A DNA stretch of 64,000 nt from Actinomyces sp. oral taxon 414 (GTDB taxonomy: Bacteria; Actinomycetota; Actinomycetes; Actinomycetales; Actinomycetaceae), in NCBI RefSeq assembly GCF_001278845.1, contig NZ_CP012590.1:992001-1056000 (forward strand), in the 5' to 3' direction. Position numbers and translations under genes: made by a program. The notes under the pieces were generated by a model. It did no database searches. It was not told where the DNA came from and worked only from the letters and a program-made list of their open reading frames with translations. Positions within the stretch are counted from its first letter, which is position 1; each line of letters opens with the position of its first letter. Positions 25,542-33,795 of the stretch are shown here, in pieces.

Positions 25542-26699
25542 ATGACGACTCCCAACCGACGCCTGTTCCTCAGCGCCGCAGGTGCGGCCTCCCTCGCCGC
25601 CGTCCTGGCCGCCTGCGCCGACACGGGCGCCGACGGCCAGGCCGTCTCCTCCTCTTCCTCCGCCTCCGCCGGCGCGGGCGCCGTCGACTACGAGACGGTC
25701 GTCAACTCCGGACCCGTGGCCGCCGACGACGTCGTCGCCGCCTCCACCTGGGCCTCGGCCATTAAGGAGGCCGGCGTGCTCAAGACCGGCGGGACGAAGA
25801 CCGCGCCGGTCTTCTCCCTGGAGGACACGACCACCGGCAGGGTCTCCGGCTTCGACACCGCCATCGGCCAGGTCCTGGCGCGCTACATCATCGGCGGCTC
25901 CAACGACGCCAGCACCCTGTTGGACATCACCCAGGTCACCTCCGACACCCGTGAGACCGTGCTCGGCAACGGCAGCGTGCAGGCCGTCATCGCCACCTAC
26001 ACGATCACCCCCGAGCGCGCCAAGAAGATCGACTTCGCCGGGCCCTACTACTCCTCCGGCCAGGCGGTGCTCGTGCGGGCCGACGAGAGCAAGATCACCG
26101 GCGTGAGCGATCTGGCGGGCGTCAAGGTCGCCGTCCAGTCCGGCTCCTCGTCCATCACGGCGCTCCAGAAGGCAGCGCCCCAGGCCGAGCAGACCCCGTT
26201 CAACGACCACAACACCTGCCTGTCCGCCCTGGAGACCAAACAGGTCGACGCCTACGTTGTTGACGAGTCGCTCCTGCTCAGCGCCATGCAGGGCAGCGAC
26301 GCCTTCAAGATCGTGGGCGAGCCCTTTACCCAGGACCCCTACGGCATCGGCCTGCCCCAGGGCTCGGACGCCAAGGCCTTCGTCAACGCCTTCCTCAAGG
26401 AGATCTACGACGACGGCACCTGGGAGAAGATCTGGAAGGCGACCATCGGCGTCATTACGGGCGGCGACGCCCCCAAGCCGCCGGCCATCGGCTCCGTGCC
26501 CGGCTCCGAGGTCGACGGCGCCACCGCGTCCCCCGAGCCCAGTGCCTCCGCGTCCCCCGAGCCGAGCGGACCCGCCTCGGCCCCCGCCAACAACGCCCCG
26601 GCGCCCGGCGACGATGCCTCGGCCCCCGCCGTCAATGACGCCCCGGCGCCCGGCAACGGCGGCGCCGAGACGGGCGAGACCCCCACGCCCGACGCCTGA
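25542..26699 (+). CDS. amino-acid ABC transporter substrate-binding lipoprotein
   Basis: The 385-residue product has a signal with Arg pair and lipobox (NRRLFLSAAGAASLAAVLAAC), so it is lipid-anchored outside the membrane. Residues about 60-320 are a type-3 solute-binding fold: SGFDTAIGQVLARYI, RAKKIDFAGPYYSSGQAVLVR, DLAGVKVAVQSGSSS, and DPYGIGLPQGS. A Ser/Pro/Ala-rich tail of about 65 residues (ASPEPSASASPEPSG) is unusual for this family and may tether or extend the protein. It is preceded by a good AAAGGA site and lies between the ATPase and permease genes. The ligand is not readable; polar amino acid or cystine is likely. Confidence 0.9.
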   Translation: MTTPNRRLFLSAAGAASLAAVLAACADTGADGQAVSSSSSASAGAGAVDYETVVNSGPVAADDVVAASTWASAIKEAGVLKTGGTKTAPVFSLEDTTTGRVSGFDTAIGQVLARYIIGGSNDASTLLDITQVTSDTRETVLGNGSVQAVIATYTITPERAKKIDFAGPYYSSGQAVLVRADESKITGVSDLAGVKVAVQSGSSSITALQKAAPQAEQTPFNDHNTCLSALETKQVDAYVVDESLLLSAMQGSDAFKIVGEPFTQDPYGIGLPQGSDAKAFVNAFLKEIYDDGTWEKIWKATIGVITGGDAPKPPAIGSVPGSEVDGATASPEPSASASPEPSGPASAPANNAPAPGDDASAPAVNDAPAPGNGGAETGETPTPDA

Positions 26700-26762
26700 C
26701 GGGCCCGGTTCCGCGCACTCGCGCCCCGGGGCCCATCAACGCCACCACGCAAGGAGACGGCT

Positions 26763-27419
26763 ATGAGGATTATCACCGACAATCTCGGCATGATCGGGTC
26801 CGGTCTGGCCACGACCCTGGGCATCGCCCTGCTCGCCTACGCCGGCGCGCTCGTCGTCGGCACGCTCATCGCCGTGTGCCGGGTGAGCCCGGTGCCCCCG
26901 CTGCGGACGTTGGGCGCCGTGTGGGTGACGATCGCCTGCAATATCCCGACCTTGTGCCTCATGATCCTGCTGGCCTTCGTCGCCCCGCGGGCGGGCGTGC
27001 CGATCTCCCTGTTCCCCGCGGCGGTGGGCGCGATCCTCTTCGCGGGCTCGGGGTACGTGTGCGAGGCAGTGCGCTCGGGCATTAACTCCGTCGCCAAGGG
27101 GCAGATCGAGGCCGCCCGCGCCCTGGGGATGCCCTTCGGGCTCATCATCCGCGAGATCGTGCTGCCCCAGGCGCTGGCGCGCACCGTCCAGCCGCTGGTC
27201 AACGTCTTCATCTCCTGCCTCATCGGCTCCGCCCTGGCGGCGGCCATCGGGGTGCACGAGCTGACCCACGCGACCCAGCAGCTCAATCTGCGCTACGCGG
27301 AGGCCGTCTTCACCTTCCTGCTGTCGGGGCTGACCTACCTGGCGCTCGCCTTCGGCGCCACCAGGCTCGGCGGGCTGATCGAGCGCCGTCTGGCCGGGGG
27401 ACGAGAGGTGCGGGCATGA
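26763..27419 (+). CDS. amino-acid ABC transporter permease (HisM/GlnP-like)
   Basis: This 218-residue integral membrane protein has about five hydrophobic helices. The EAA loop IEAARALGMPFGLIIREIVLPQA (about 117-139) contacts the ATPase. The N-terminus is MRIITDNLGMIGSGLATTLG, with an AAGGAG site. It is one half of the membrane channel, and its partner overlaps the stop as ATGA. Confidence 0.92.
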   Translation: MRIITDNLGMIGSGLATTLGIALLAYAGALVVGTLIAVCRVSPVPPLRTLGAVWVTIACNIPTLCLMILLAFVAPRAGVPISLFPAAVGAILFAGSGYVCEAVRSGINSVAKGQIEAARALGMPFGLIIREIVLPQALARTVQPLVNVFISCLIGSALAAAIGVHELTHATQQLNLRYAEAVFTFLLSGLTYLALAFGATRLGGLIERRLAGGREVRA

Positions 27420-28285
27420 GATCCATTCTCGCAGCGCGGCGCCTCCGTCCCCCGGTGCGGCGCCCCCGTCCCGCGGCGGACGCCAGCCTCCTCTTCGACG
27501 AGCCGGGCCCCCGGGGCAGGCGCCGGATCGCCGTCATCTCCGTCATGGTCAGCGTCGTCGTGCTCGGCCTGCTCGCCGCGGCGCTCTACGAGCTCGCCCT
27601 TCAGGGCCAGCTCGCCTACCCCAAGTGGCGCTACTTCCTGGGCCAGTCGATCGTCAGGTACCTGGGCACCGCCCTGGCCTCGACGCTGCTGGTCACCGTC
27701 GTCTCGGCGGCGCTGTCCTTCCCCCTGGGCGTCGTCCTGGGCTGGGCGAGACTGGGCGCCGGCCGCCTGGGTCGGGCGGTCGTGGGGGCGTGGATCGACG
27801 CCATGCGGGCCGTGCCCATGCTCCTGCTCATCTACTTCTTCCTGCTGGCCGTGCCCAACTTCGGGCCGACGCTGCCGTCCTTCTGGATGCTCGTCATCCC
27901 CATCGTCATGTGCACCTCGGCGACGACGGCGGAGGTCTTCCGCTCCGGGGTGCTGGCGCTGGACCGGGGGCAGTCCGAGGCGGCCACGGCCCTGGGGCTG
28001 AGCCGGAGCCCGACCATGCGGCTGATCCTCGCGCCGCAGGCCCTGAGGATCATGCTGCCGACCCTAGTCACCCAGCTCGTGACGATCCTCAAGGACTCCT
28101 CGCTGGGCTACGTCGTCTCCTACGCCGAGCTCATGTACGCCGGCAGCGTCCTGATCGCCGACACCCGGCTGAAGCAGCACATGGACATCTACCTGCCCAC
28201 CTATGTCATTATCGCGGCGCTCTACGTCGTGATCAACTGGGGCCTGGGGGCACTCGCGCGCGTCGTCGAGGCCCGCAGCCGCTGA
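27416..28285 (+). CDS. amino-acid ABC transporter permease, second subunit
   Basis: The 289-residue protein overlaps the previous permease by four bases. It has a cytoplasmic N-terminus of about 35 residues with Arg/Pro-rich sequence, then about six helices, and an EAA loop SEAATALGLSRSPTMRLILAPQA. With 26763-27419 it makes a heterodimeric importer channel. The operon ends here, convergent with an MFS gene across 46 bases. Confidence 0.92.
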   Translation: MRSILAARRLRPPVRRPRPAADASLLFDEPGPRGRRRIAVISVMVSVVVLGLLAAALYELALQGQLAYPKWRYFLGQSIVRYLGTALASTLLVTVVSAALSFPLGVVLGWARLGAGRLGRAVVGAWIDAMRAVPMLLLIYFFLLAVPNFGPTLPSFWMLVIPIVMCTSATTAEVFRSGVLALDRGQSEAATALGLSRSPTMRLILAPQALRIMLPTLVTQLVTILKDSSLGYVVSYAELMYAGSVLIADTRLKQHMDIYLPTYVIIAALYVVINWGLGALARVVEARSR

Positions 28286-28331
28286 AAGCGCCCCGCGCCG
28301 TCGTCCCCGCCTTTGCATCTGGCCCTCGCCC

Positions 28332-29498
28332 TCACCCGGCGGCCGGCTCCGAGCGCAGGCAGTCCGACGCCGCCCACAGGCCGAGCGCCACGAGGGTCGT
28401 CCCCAGCGCCAGCAAGCTCACGCCCCAGAACGAGGGGAGAGCCGCCAGCAGCGGGCCGCCGATAATGCCCGCCAGGGTCGAGCCGGCGTACATGAGGACG
28501 CTGGCGAGCGCCGAGACCGTTCCCCGCGCCGACGTCGTCAGCGACTGGAGCAGGTTCATCATGACGGGGAAGAGCACGCCGCCGACCGTGAAGGCGCCGG
28601 CGAGCAGTCCGACGCCCGCCCAGCGGGTCGGAACGGCCGCGACCGTCGCGTAGACGAGGACGTAGCAGACCGAGCCGGCGAGCAGCGTGCGCCCCTGGCC
28701 CGCACGCCGCACGATCCGGGGCCCCACCAGGGCGCCGAGGGTGTTGCCCGCACCGAGCACGATCATCGCCGTGGCAATGCCGGCCTGGTCGAGGTGGAAG
28801 TCCCGCGCGAACCAGCTCGCGGCGAAGGACAGGACGGCGAAATTGCCCACCTGGAACACGAAGTAGGCCCCGAAGCGCCCCGCGGCGCGCGGCGTGCGGG
28901 CCAGGGCCACGTACTGGGAGCCCAGGCCCGTGCGAGCGCCGCCCGGGGAGCTCGGGGGCACCGCCGGGAACCACCGCCAGAGCGCGACCGCGACCAGGGC
29001 GGCGCCGGCCCCGACGACGACGAACGGGTCGGAGGTCGAGCGCACCGCCAGCAGGCTCCCGGCCGGCACGCCCAGGAGCTGGGCGATCGTCAGGCCCGCC
29101 GTCGCCGTCGCCATGGCCGGCACAATGCGCCGCCCCGGCATGACCTGGGCGATCGCCGCCCAGATCTGCGGGGCGGCGACCGCCGCGGCGACGCCGGTCG
29201 CCAGGCGCAGCGCCAGCATGGAGGCGAAGGACCACGCCAGCCCCGTCGCGGCGGTGGTCACGCAGAACACCGCCATTCCGGCGAGGAGGACGCGGCGCCG
29301 GTCGAGCTGGTCGGACAGCGGGCCTGCGACCAGGGCCGTCAGGCAGTACCCGATCGCGTACGCCGAGACCATCCAGCCGGCGCGCGTGGGCGGGACGCCG
29401 AAGCGCGCCGACAGGGCCGGCAGCAGCGGGGCCACCAGGAATGTGTCCGTCCCCACCAGGAGCATGACGGCGAAGGACAGTGCGGGAACGCGTCTCAT
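28332..29498 (-). CDS. MFS drug/metabolite efflux transporter
   Basis: A 388-residue, 12-helix major facilitator. The N-terminus (SFAVMLLVGTDTFLVAPLLPALSARFGV) and the loop motif A (LVAGPLSDQLDRRRVLLAGM) match the DHA1 drug:H+ antiporter group. It is divergent from a MerR-family gene. The intervening 89 bases contain a MerR-type promoter with a 19-bp spacer directed toward this gene, so efflux is probably induced by the compound sensed by the regulator. The substrate is unknown. Confidence 0.88.
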   Translation of the reverse strand: MRRVPALSFAVMLLVGTDTFLVAPLLPALSARFGVPPTRAGWMVSAYAIGYCLTALVAGPLSDQLDRRRVLLAGMAVFCVTTAATGLAWSFASMLALRLATGVAAAVAAPQIWAAIAQVMPGRRIVPAMATATAGLTIAQLLGVPAGSLLAVRSTSDPFVVVGAGAALVAVALWRWFPAVPPSSPGGARTGLGSQYVALARTPRAAGRFGAYFVFQVGNFAVLSFAASWFARDFHLDQAGIATAMIVLGAGNTLGALVGPRIVRRAGQGRTLLAGSVCYVLVYATVAAVPTRWAGVGLLAGAFTVGGVLFPVMMNLLQSLTTSARGTVSALASVLMYAGSTLAGIIGGPLLAALPSFWGVSLLALGTTLVALGLWAASDCLRSEPAAG

Positions 29499-29541
29499 AA
29501 GGGCCTTTCCGCCGGGCCGTTCGGCCCGTGCGCAAGGACGC

Positions 29542-29568
29542 TAAACTTTGACACCAGTGTCAAGGTCA
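29542..29568 (-). promoter_or_regulatory. MerR-type promoter/operator of the MFS gene
   Basis: The perfect 16-bp dyad TTGACAC-CA-GTGTCAA (29548-29563) lies between a -35-like TTGACC and a -10-like TTAGCG on the minus strand, with a spacer of 19 bases instead of 17. Over-long spacers with an internal dyad are the hallmark of MerR-activated promoters. It also lies only 24 bases before the MerR gene start, fitting autoregulation. Confidence 0.75.
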
Positions 29569-29587
29569 AGGCCGGGGGAGGGGCGCC

Positions 29588-29941
29588 ATGAGGATCGGCG
29601 ACTTCGCGGCCCGCGCCGGTCTGACGGCGCGCCAGGTCCGCCACTACACCGACACCGGGCTCGTGCCCGTGATCCGGCTGCGCAACGGTTACCGCGATTA
29701 CGACCCGGCCGACGTCGAGCGGGCCCGCCGCGTGCACGCCCTCATCGGGGTGGGGCTCAGCTGCGAGCAGGTGCGTCCGCTCGTCGGCTGCCTCGGCAGC
29801 GAGGAGACCGCCGTCTGCCCGGCGGCGAGGCGGGCCCTGGCCGCCAGGCTCGCCGTCGTCGAGGAGCGGATCGAGAGCCTCCGGGCCATCCGCCGGCTCC
29901 TGCGCGACAGGCTCGCCGCCACCGAGCCCCGCCGCCACTGA
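29588..29941 (+). CDS. MerR-family transcriptional regulator
   Basis: The 117-residue protein has a MerR winged-helix domain (MRIGDFAARAGLTARQVRHYTDTGLV, residues 1-70) and a coiled-coil dimerisation helix (RLAVVEERIESLRAIRRLLRD). Two Cys (GVGLSCEQ and AVCPA) are too few and too spaced for a sure metal site. It probably controls the divergent MFS gene and itself. Confidence 0.9.
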   Translation: MRIGDFAARAGLTARQVRHYTDTGLVPVIRLRNGYRDYDPADVERARRVHALIGVGLSCEQVRPLVGCLGSEETAVCPAARRALAARLAVVEERIESLRAIRRLLRDRLAATEPRRH

Positions 29942-30010
29942 TCCCGGTCCTGCGCCGTCGCCACTGATCCCGGCGCCGCGGTGCGGCGAGGCGATGGGCC
30001 GACCCGGTGG

Positions 30011-31144
30011 TCAGGCCTTGGCCAGGGCCATGTCGCCCGGGCCGATCCAGCCCCGGCGGCGCATGAACTCGCTAATGCCCAGGGTGAGCAGGGCCGGGGC
30101 GATGAAGTGGAGGCCGACGATGGCGGCCAGCGTCCGCCCGCCTCCCCACGCCGGCTCCATGACCTGCCACGTCATAATCTGGCCGACGAGCCCGGAGGTG
30201 CCCATACCGGAGCCGACGGCGTTGGACTCGATACGCAGCACGACGGTGGCGATCGGGCCCAGGATCGCCGAGGCGAGCGTCGGCGGCACCCAGATGAGGG
30301 GGTGGCGCACGATATTGGGCACCTGGAGCATGGACGTGCCCACGCCCTGGGCGAGGAGGCCGGACCAGCGGTTCTCCCGGAATGAGGCGACGGCGAAGCC
30401 CACCATCTGCGTGGCGCAGCCGACCGTCGCGGCCCCGGCGGCGATGCCCGACAGGTCCAGGATGATGCCCAGGGCCGCCGAGGAGATCGGCAGCGTGAGG
30501 ACCATGCCCATAATGACGGCGACGATGACGCCCATGAGCATGGGCTGGCGCTCGGTGCCCCAGTTGACGATCCCGCCCAGGGCCGTCATGGCCGAGGAGA
30601 TGGGCGGCCCCAGGATGAGGCCGACGGCGCCGCCGGTGACAATGGTGGTCAGGGGGGTGACGAGGATGTCGACGGGGGTGCGCCCGGAGACGAGTCGTCC
30701 TGCCTCGATGGCGGCGTAGGCGGCGAGGAAGGCGCCCAGGGGCTCGCCGGGTCCGCGGAGCATGAGGCCGGTGCCGATGGTGTCGGTGACGATCGCCGTG
30801 CCGGACAGGAGCCCGCCCGCCTGGGCGCCGAGCTGACCGGCCACGGCGGCGGAGATGACGACGAAGGTGTCCGCCTTGAGCCGGTGGGCCACGCCCAGCC
30901 CGATGCCGGCGCCCGTGATGGCCGCGGCGACGCGGCCCAGGATGACGGCGACGCCGCCGGCGGCGCCGGGCAGGAAGGCGCCCGCCTGGCTGAGGATCGT
31001 GCCGATAATGAGGGTGGCGAACAGGCCGTGGGCCATGCCGGTGAGGCCCTCGATGAAGAAGCGGTGGGACAGGTTGCGCAGCGCCGTGGCCGGGCGGGGC
31101 GCGCTGCGGACGGTGGTGGACGGCGCGGGGGCTTCAACTGGCAC
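30011..31144 (-). CDS. PTS_EIIC_2-like membrane protein
   Basis: The 377-residue protein has about ten hydrophobic segments and resembles the EIIC-type family PF13303: HRFFIEGLTGMAHGLFATLIIGTIL, GVAHRLKADTFVVISAAVAGQ, and SFRENRWSGLLAQGVGTSMLQVPN. The GTG at 31144 has a GGAG site. No EIIA or EIIB gene is adjacent, so phosphoryl transfer is doubtful and it may be a stand-alone transporter or sensor. A 14-bp perfect palindrome lies 69 bases upstream. Confidence 0.8.
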   Translation of the reverse strand: MPVEAPAPSTTVRSAPRPATALRNLSHRFFIEGLTGMAHGLFATLIIGTILSQAGAFLPGAAGGVAVILGRVAAAITGAGIGLGVAHRLKADTFVVISAAVAGQLGAQAGGLLSGTAIVTDTIGTGLMLRGPGEPLGAFLAAYAAIEAGRLVSGRTPVDILVTPLTTIVTGGAVGLILGPPISSAMTALGGIVNWGTERQPMLMGVIVAVIMGMVLTLPISSAALGIILDLSGIAAGAATVGCATQMVGFAVASFRENRWSGLLAQGVGTSMLQVPNIVRHPLIWVPPTLASAILGPIATVVLRIESNAVGSGMGTSGLVGQIMTWQVMEPAWGGGRTLAAIVGLHFIAPALLTLGISEFMRRRGWIGPGDMALAKA

Positions 31145-31212
31145 GGGGACTCCAAGAGCGGAAAGGACTGAGAGAGCAGAGGGCGGAGAGGGCGATGAGA
31201 GACCCGCTCCTA

Positions 31213-31226
31213 AGTGTCATGACACT
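31213..31226. promoter_or_regulatory. 14-bp perfect palindrome upstream of the EIIC-like gene
   Basis: AGTGTCATGACACT is a perfect dyad, flanked by weaker symmetrical ctcc and ggag. On the minus strand a TATCCT-type -10 lies just before it. It fits an operator for a small dimeric repressor controlling the EIIC-like gene. Confidence 0.45.
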
Positions 31227-31540
31227 CGGAGGATAGCGTGCCGGACGGCGGCCCGGAATTGACCTTGATCACGCCGGGGCGTGTAGGTCGGGGCGCCGGC
31301 GGGCGCCCGCCCCGCGCCGGGGTCGGACTCACCACCGCCGTGATCCTGCACCCGAGGACGCCCGCGCCCGCCCCCGCCGGGGTCGGACCCGCCCTCATCA
31401 CGCCGGGGCCGGACCCACCAGCGACAAGGCGGCGATCACCGCGGACCGACTCGCCCTCATCGCACCGGGGTCGGACCTATCTGCCTCGGCCCGAGGTTGC
31501 GGGTCCGGTCCCCTGGTCCTTCGCCTCGTCCCGGCCTTGA

Positions 31541-31627
31541 CCTGGTCCGCGAGATCGCCGGGTAACCCGCGAGGACGTCTGCCAGAGGTACGTCCTCGCG
31601 GGTTACCCGGCGATCTCGCGGACCAGG
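31541..31627. repeat. 38-bp perfect inverted repeat with conserved 11-nt loop
   Basis: Arms 31541-31578 and 31590-31627 are exact reverse complements (cctggtccgcgagatcgccg...). The loop is ctgccagaggt. A decayed copy with the same loop (ctgctagaggt) and similar arms occurs at 41389-41485 inside a MITE-like element, so this is a dispersed palindromic family. It lies 390 bases upstream of the EIIC-like gene. No gene is seen in 31227-31843. Confidence 0.85.
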
Positions 31628-31843
31628 GTACGTTCTCGCGAACCGGGCGGCGCTCCCGGCGATCACACCGGCGGGCGGGGCGGGCGCCCCGGCCTCGACC
31701 TCACCCGCTCTCTCCGCGCCATCATGCCGATCCCGGCCCCCGGGTCATCGTCTCCGTCGTGAAGGGACCGGGGCGGCGCGGCCGGGACCATCACGGCCGA
31801 GCCCGCACACCGTGTCCCCAATAGCCTCCCCTGGCGAGAAAAG

Positions 31844-31876
31844 CTCAATGCACCTACAGGTGTGGTGCTCCCTGAC
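31844..31876 (+). CRISPR. degenerate CRISPR repeat, terminal unit of the array
   Basis: The sequence ctcaatgcacctacaggtg-tggtgctccctgac matches the array consensus except for a 2-base deletion in the middle and altered first bases. It is separated from the other repeats only because a 583-bp element lies in the following spacer. A decayed repeat is typical of the leader-distal end. Confidence 0.88.
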
Positions 31877-32020
31877 CTCCGTGGCGGCGGCCCTCACTGA
31901 AGGTTATTCCGGGGGCGTCTGGGTGTGTCGAGTCCTTCTCGTCGGGAAGGGGTTCCGGGGTGGGGTCGGCGGGGAGGGCGCGTTCTGCGGCCGGTTCGCC
32001 GCCCCGGCCCGTCGTTCTTC

Positions 32021-32093
32021 CGTGAGCGCGTAGGTTTCCAGTCGAACGCGTACCTCCCGTCTGCGCGTTCGACTGGAAACCTACGCGCTCACG
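32021..32093. repeat. palindrome with 30-bp arms and 13-nt loop (copy A)
   Basis: Arms 32021-32050 and 32064-32093 are exact reverse complements (core taggtttccagtcgaacgcg). The loop tacctcccgtctg is the reverse complement, with one change, of the loop in the copy at 42514-42592. Confidence 0.88.
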
Positions 32094-32291
32094 AAGGGTC
32101 GGGGGCGTCCCGGCGGGACGAGGGGATGAGACACCCGGGATCGGTCCGGGTGGCGGGGGCCTTCCCGGGTCGGCGTTCCCGCGGGCCCGGCGGGGTTGTC
32201 GAAGTGGTCACCGCGGTCGTCGGGGGCGCCCGAACCGCCTCCGACGACCGGCCCGCGGACGCCCCTCCCCGGCCGGTCCGCGCCGGCGGGT

Positions 32292-32411
32292 TGTCCAAAT
32301 CTGCCACAAAGGCCCGGATCGAACCGGAGCGCGCGAGAAGAAACGTTGATATTCCGCGCCTCCGCTCACCGCCGATCCCGGCCCGGAGCGCCTTTGTGGC
32401 AGATTTGGACA
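32292..32411. repeat. 120-bp palindromic core, copy 1
   Basis: The core has 22-bp perfect terminal inverted repeats (TCCAAATCTGCCACAAAGGC and its complement), shorter inner complementary patches (ggatcg/cgatcc) and a central gttgatattccgcg. Copies of the same length occur at 39902-40021 and 41656-41775. Confidence 0.88.
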
Positions 32412-32500
32412 CACCCCACCCCGAACCATCCCACCAACCCCACCAGTACCACCCAGAACCTGGATACACCCAGAATAACCTTCACTGCCAGGGTGGGACA

Positions 32501-32906
32501 GTCTCAATGCACCTACAGGTGCGTGGTGCTCCCTGACTCAGGAACTGAAGGAGACCATTGCCAACCTCGACACGTCTCAATGCACCTACAGGTGCGTGGT
32601 GCTCCCTGACCGGAGAGAGTGGTTTCCCCGTTAACGACATGCCCTACGGGTCTCAATGCACCTACAGGTGCGTGGTGCTCCCTGACGCCCTGACTTCGGC
32701 AACGGAGAGACCGGGGGCGACAACGTCTCAATGCACCTACAGGTGCGTGGTGCTCCCTGACACTGCAAGGATAGAACAATCATCGTAGCAGGTCTGGTCT
32801 CAATGCACCTACAGGTGCGTGGTGCTCCCTGACGTGTACGAGCTTATCATTATCGGCTTCGTGCCAATGGTCTCAATGCACCTACAGGTGCGTGGTGCTC
32901 CCTGAC
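32501..32906 (+). CRISPR. orphan CRISPR array: six intact 37-bp repeats, five spacers
   Basis: Repeats begin GTCTCAATGC and end GCTCCCTGAC, with an internal hairpin gcacct-ac-aggtgc. They start at 32501, 32574, 32650, 32725, 32797 and 32870. The five spacers are 36, 39, 38, 35 and 36 bases. A sixth spacer lies between the degenerate repeat at 31844 and 32501, split by MITE 1. No cas gene is in the window, so the array needs cas proteins from elsewhere or is a relic. The leader is probably on the high-coordinate side. Confidence 0.95.
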
Positions 32907-32919
32907 CCCTGCCTCCAAG

Positions 32920-33031
32920 AGTGGCGGTATGACGCCACTTCGAGGGCCTGGATCGCCACCGGCCCCGGGAGCACCCCTGCGGACCGGCCAGCACCGGGCT
33001 CAGACTAGCACATAGTGGCGGAATCACGCCA
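32920..33031. repeat. two imperfect 18-20-bp palindromic direct repeats beside the CRISPR array
   Basis: AGTGGCGGTATGACGCCACT (32920-32939) and AGTGGCGGAATCACGCCA (33014-33031) share 16 of 18 bases; the first is a dyad agtggcg/cgccact. They lie 14 and 108 bases after the last repeat, where a leader might be. Confidence 0.5.
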
Positions 33032-33285
33032 AGCGCCACCGACGGCCCTTCGGGCCTCTCGCGCGCCAACTTTCAACCAGGTCATGCGGAAAGGTCGGTG
33101 TCGGAGCGCCATCTTGCAAACATGTAACATGACACCCTGTTCACTATACCGCCCCACCAGTCACAACAGCATCTCCAGCACCAACCGGGCCAGCCCCGCC
33201 GAGGACTCTCCGCACCCCGGCTGGACCCGACGCGGACACCCGAGCCCGAACGAGCCCGGCCCCGAGCCTCGACCGGAACGGGTAC

Positions 33286-33795
33286 GATCCCCCGACCATT
33301 CCGGAGGACCTGAAGATCATTTCGGCAGCCCTGTACGAGACCGCCGTCGGGCGTTCTGCGCGCCGAGGAAATTATTCAGCGAGGCGTCCGGGCTCATTTC
33401 AAGGAGCCGTCCTCCGCACGACGACCAATTCTGATGCGCGCATACGCATCGGAACGCGATACCGGCAAGCATTCCTCGCCCGAAGAGATCAGGTTGTCGA
33501 GCCGTTACTACCGGGGAGAGGGTCTCGATGCGTGTCAGATATGCGTTGTCATTCCCGAGCCCGTCGGCGTCGTCTTAATTCTCGTCGTTATGGCCGGACC
33601 TTCGTTACCGAGGTCCCCGTCCAGTGGGGACGGGCCCGACTCCGGCGTGACGCGGGCGGAGCCGACCCCGGGGCGATGCGCCGAAGATACCGTCCCTGGA
33701 TAATCTTCCGCGTTGGCGTTCAGTCGTGCGTCAAGCTCGGCGCCGATTCAGCCGTTGGCGGGCTCGGCCGATGCCGACTCGGCCGGTGTCGCTAA
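33286..33795 (+). other. open frame with uncertain coding status
   Basis: A stop-free frame reads YDPPTIPEDLKIISAALYE and continues to 33795 in increasingly Arg-rich sequence. It overlaps the end of the CPBP protease gene on the other strand. No ATG, GTG or ribosome site is convincing and no domain is recognised. The first 20-25 codons look coding-like and could be a gene remnant. A stretch aaattattcagcgaggcgtc (about 33369-33388) resembles a decayed MITE terminus. Elsewhere in 33032-33747 I see no supported gene. Confidence 0.25.

Larger units (their letters stand above)
31900..32482. mobile_element. MITE-like element 1 (583 bp), inserted in a CRISPR spacer
   Basis: The termini are AAGGTTATTC and GAATAACCTT, and the 5-bp duplication CACTG flanks it (31895-31899 and 32483-32487). 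It encodes no transposase. Inside are a 30-bp-arm palindrome (32021-32093) and the family's 120-bp core (32292-32411). Removing element and one duplication leaves a spacer of exactly 36 bases. Confidence 0.85.

Noticed and set aside
32513..32788. Short frames across the CRISPR repeats (e.g. QCTYRCVVLPD units)
   Set aside because: They consist only of translated CRISPR repeats and spacers.
33015..33434. 139-codon frame after the CRISPR array
   Set aside because: It has no convincing ribosome site or domain and contains the palindromic repeat; composition is not coding-like.
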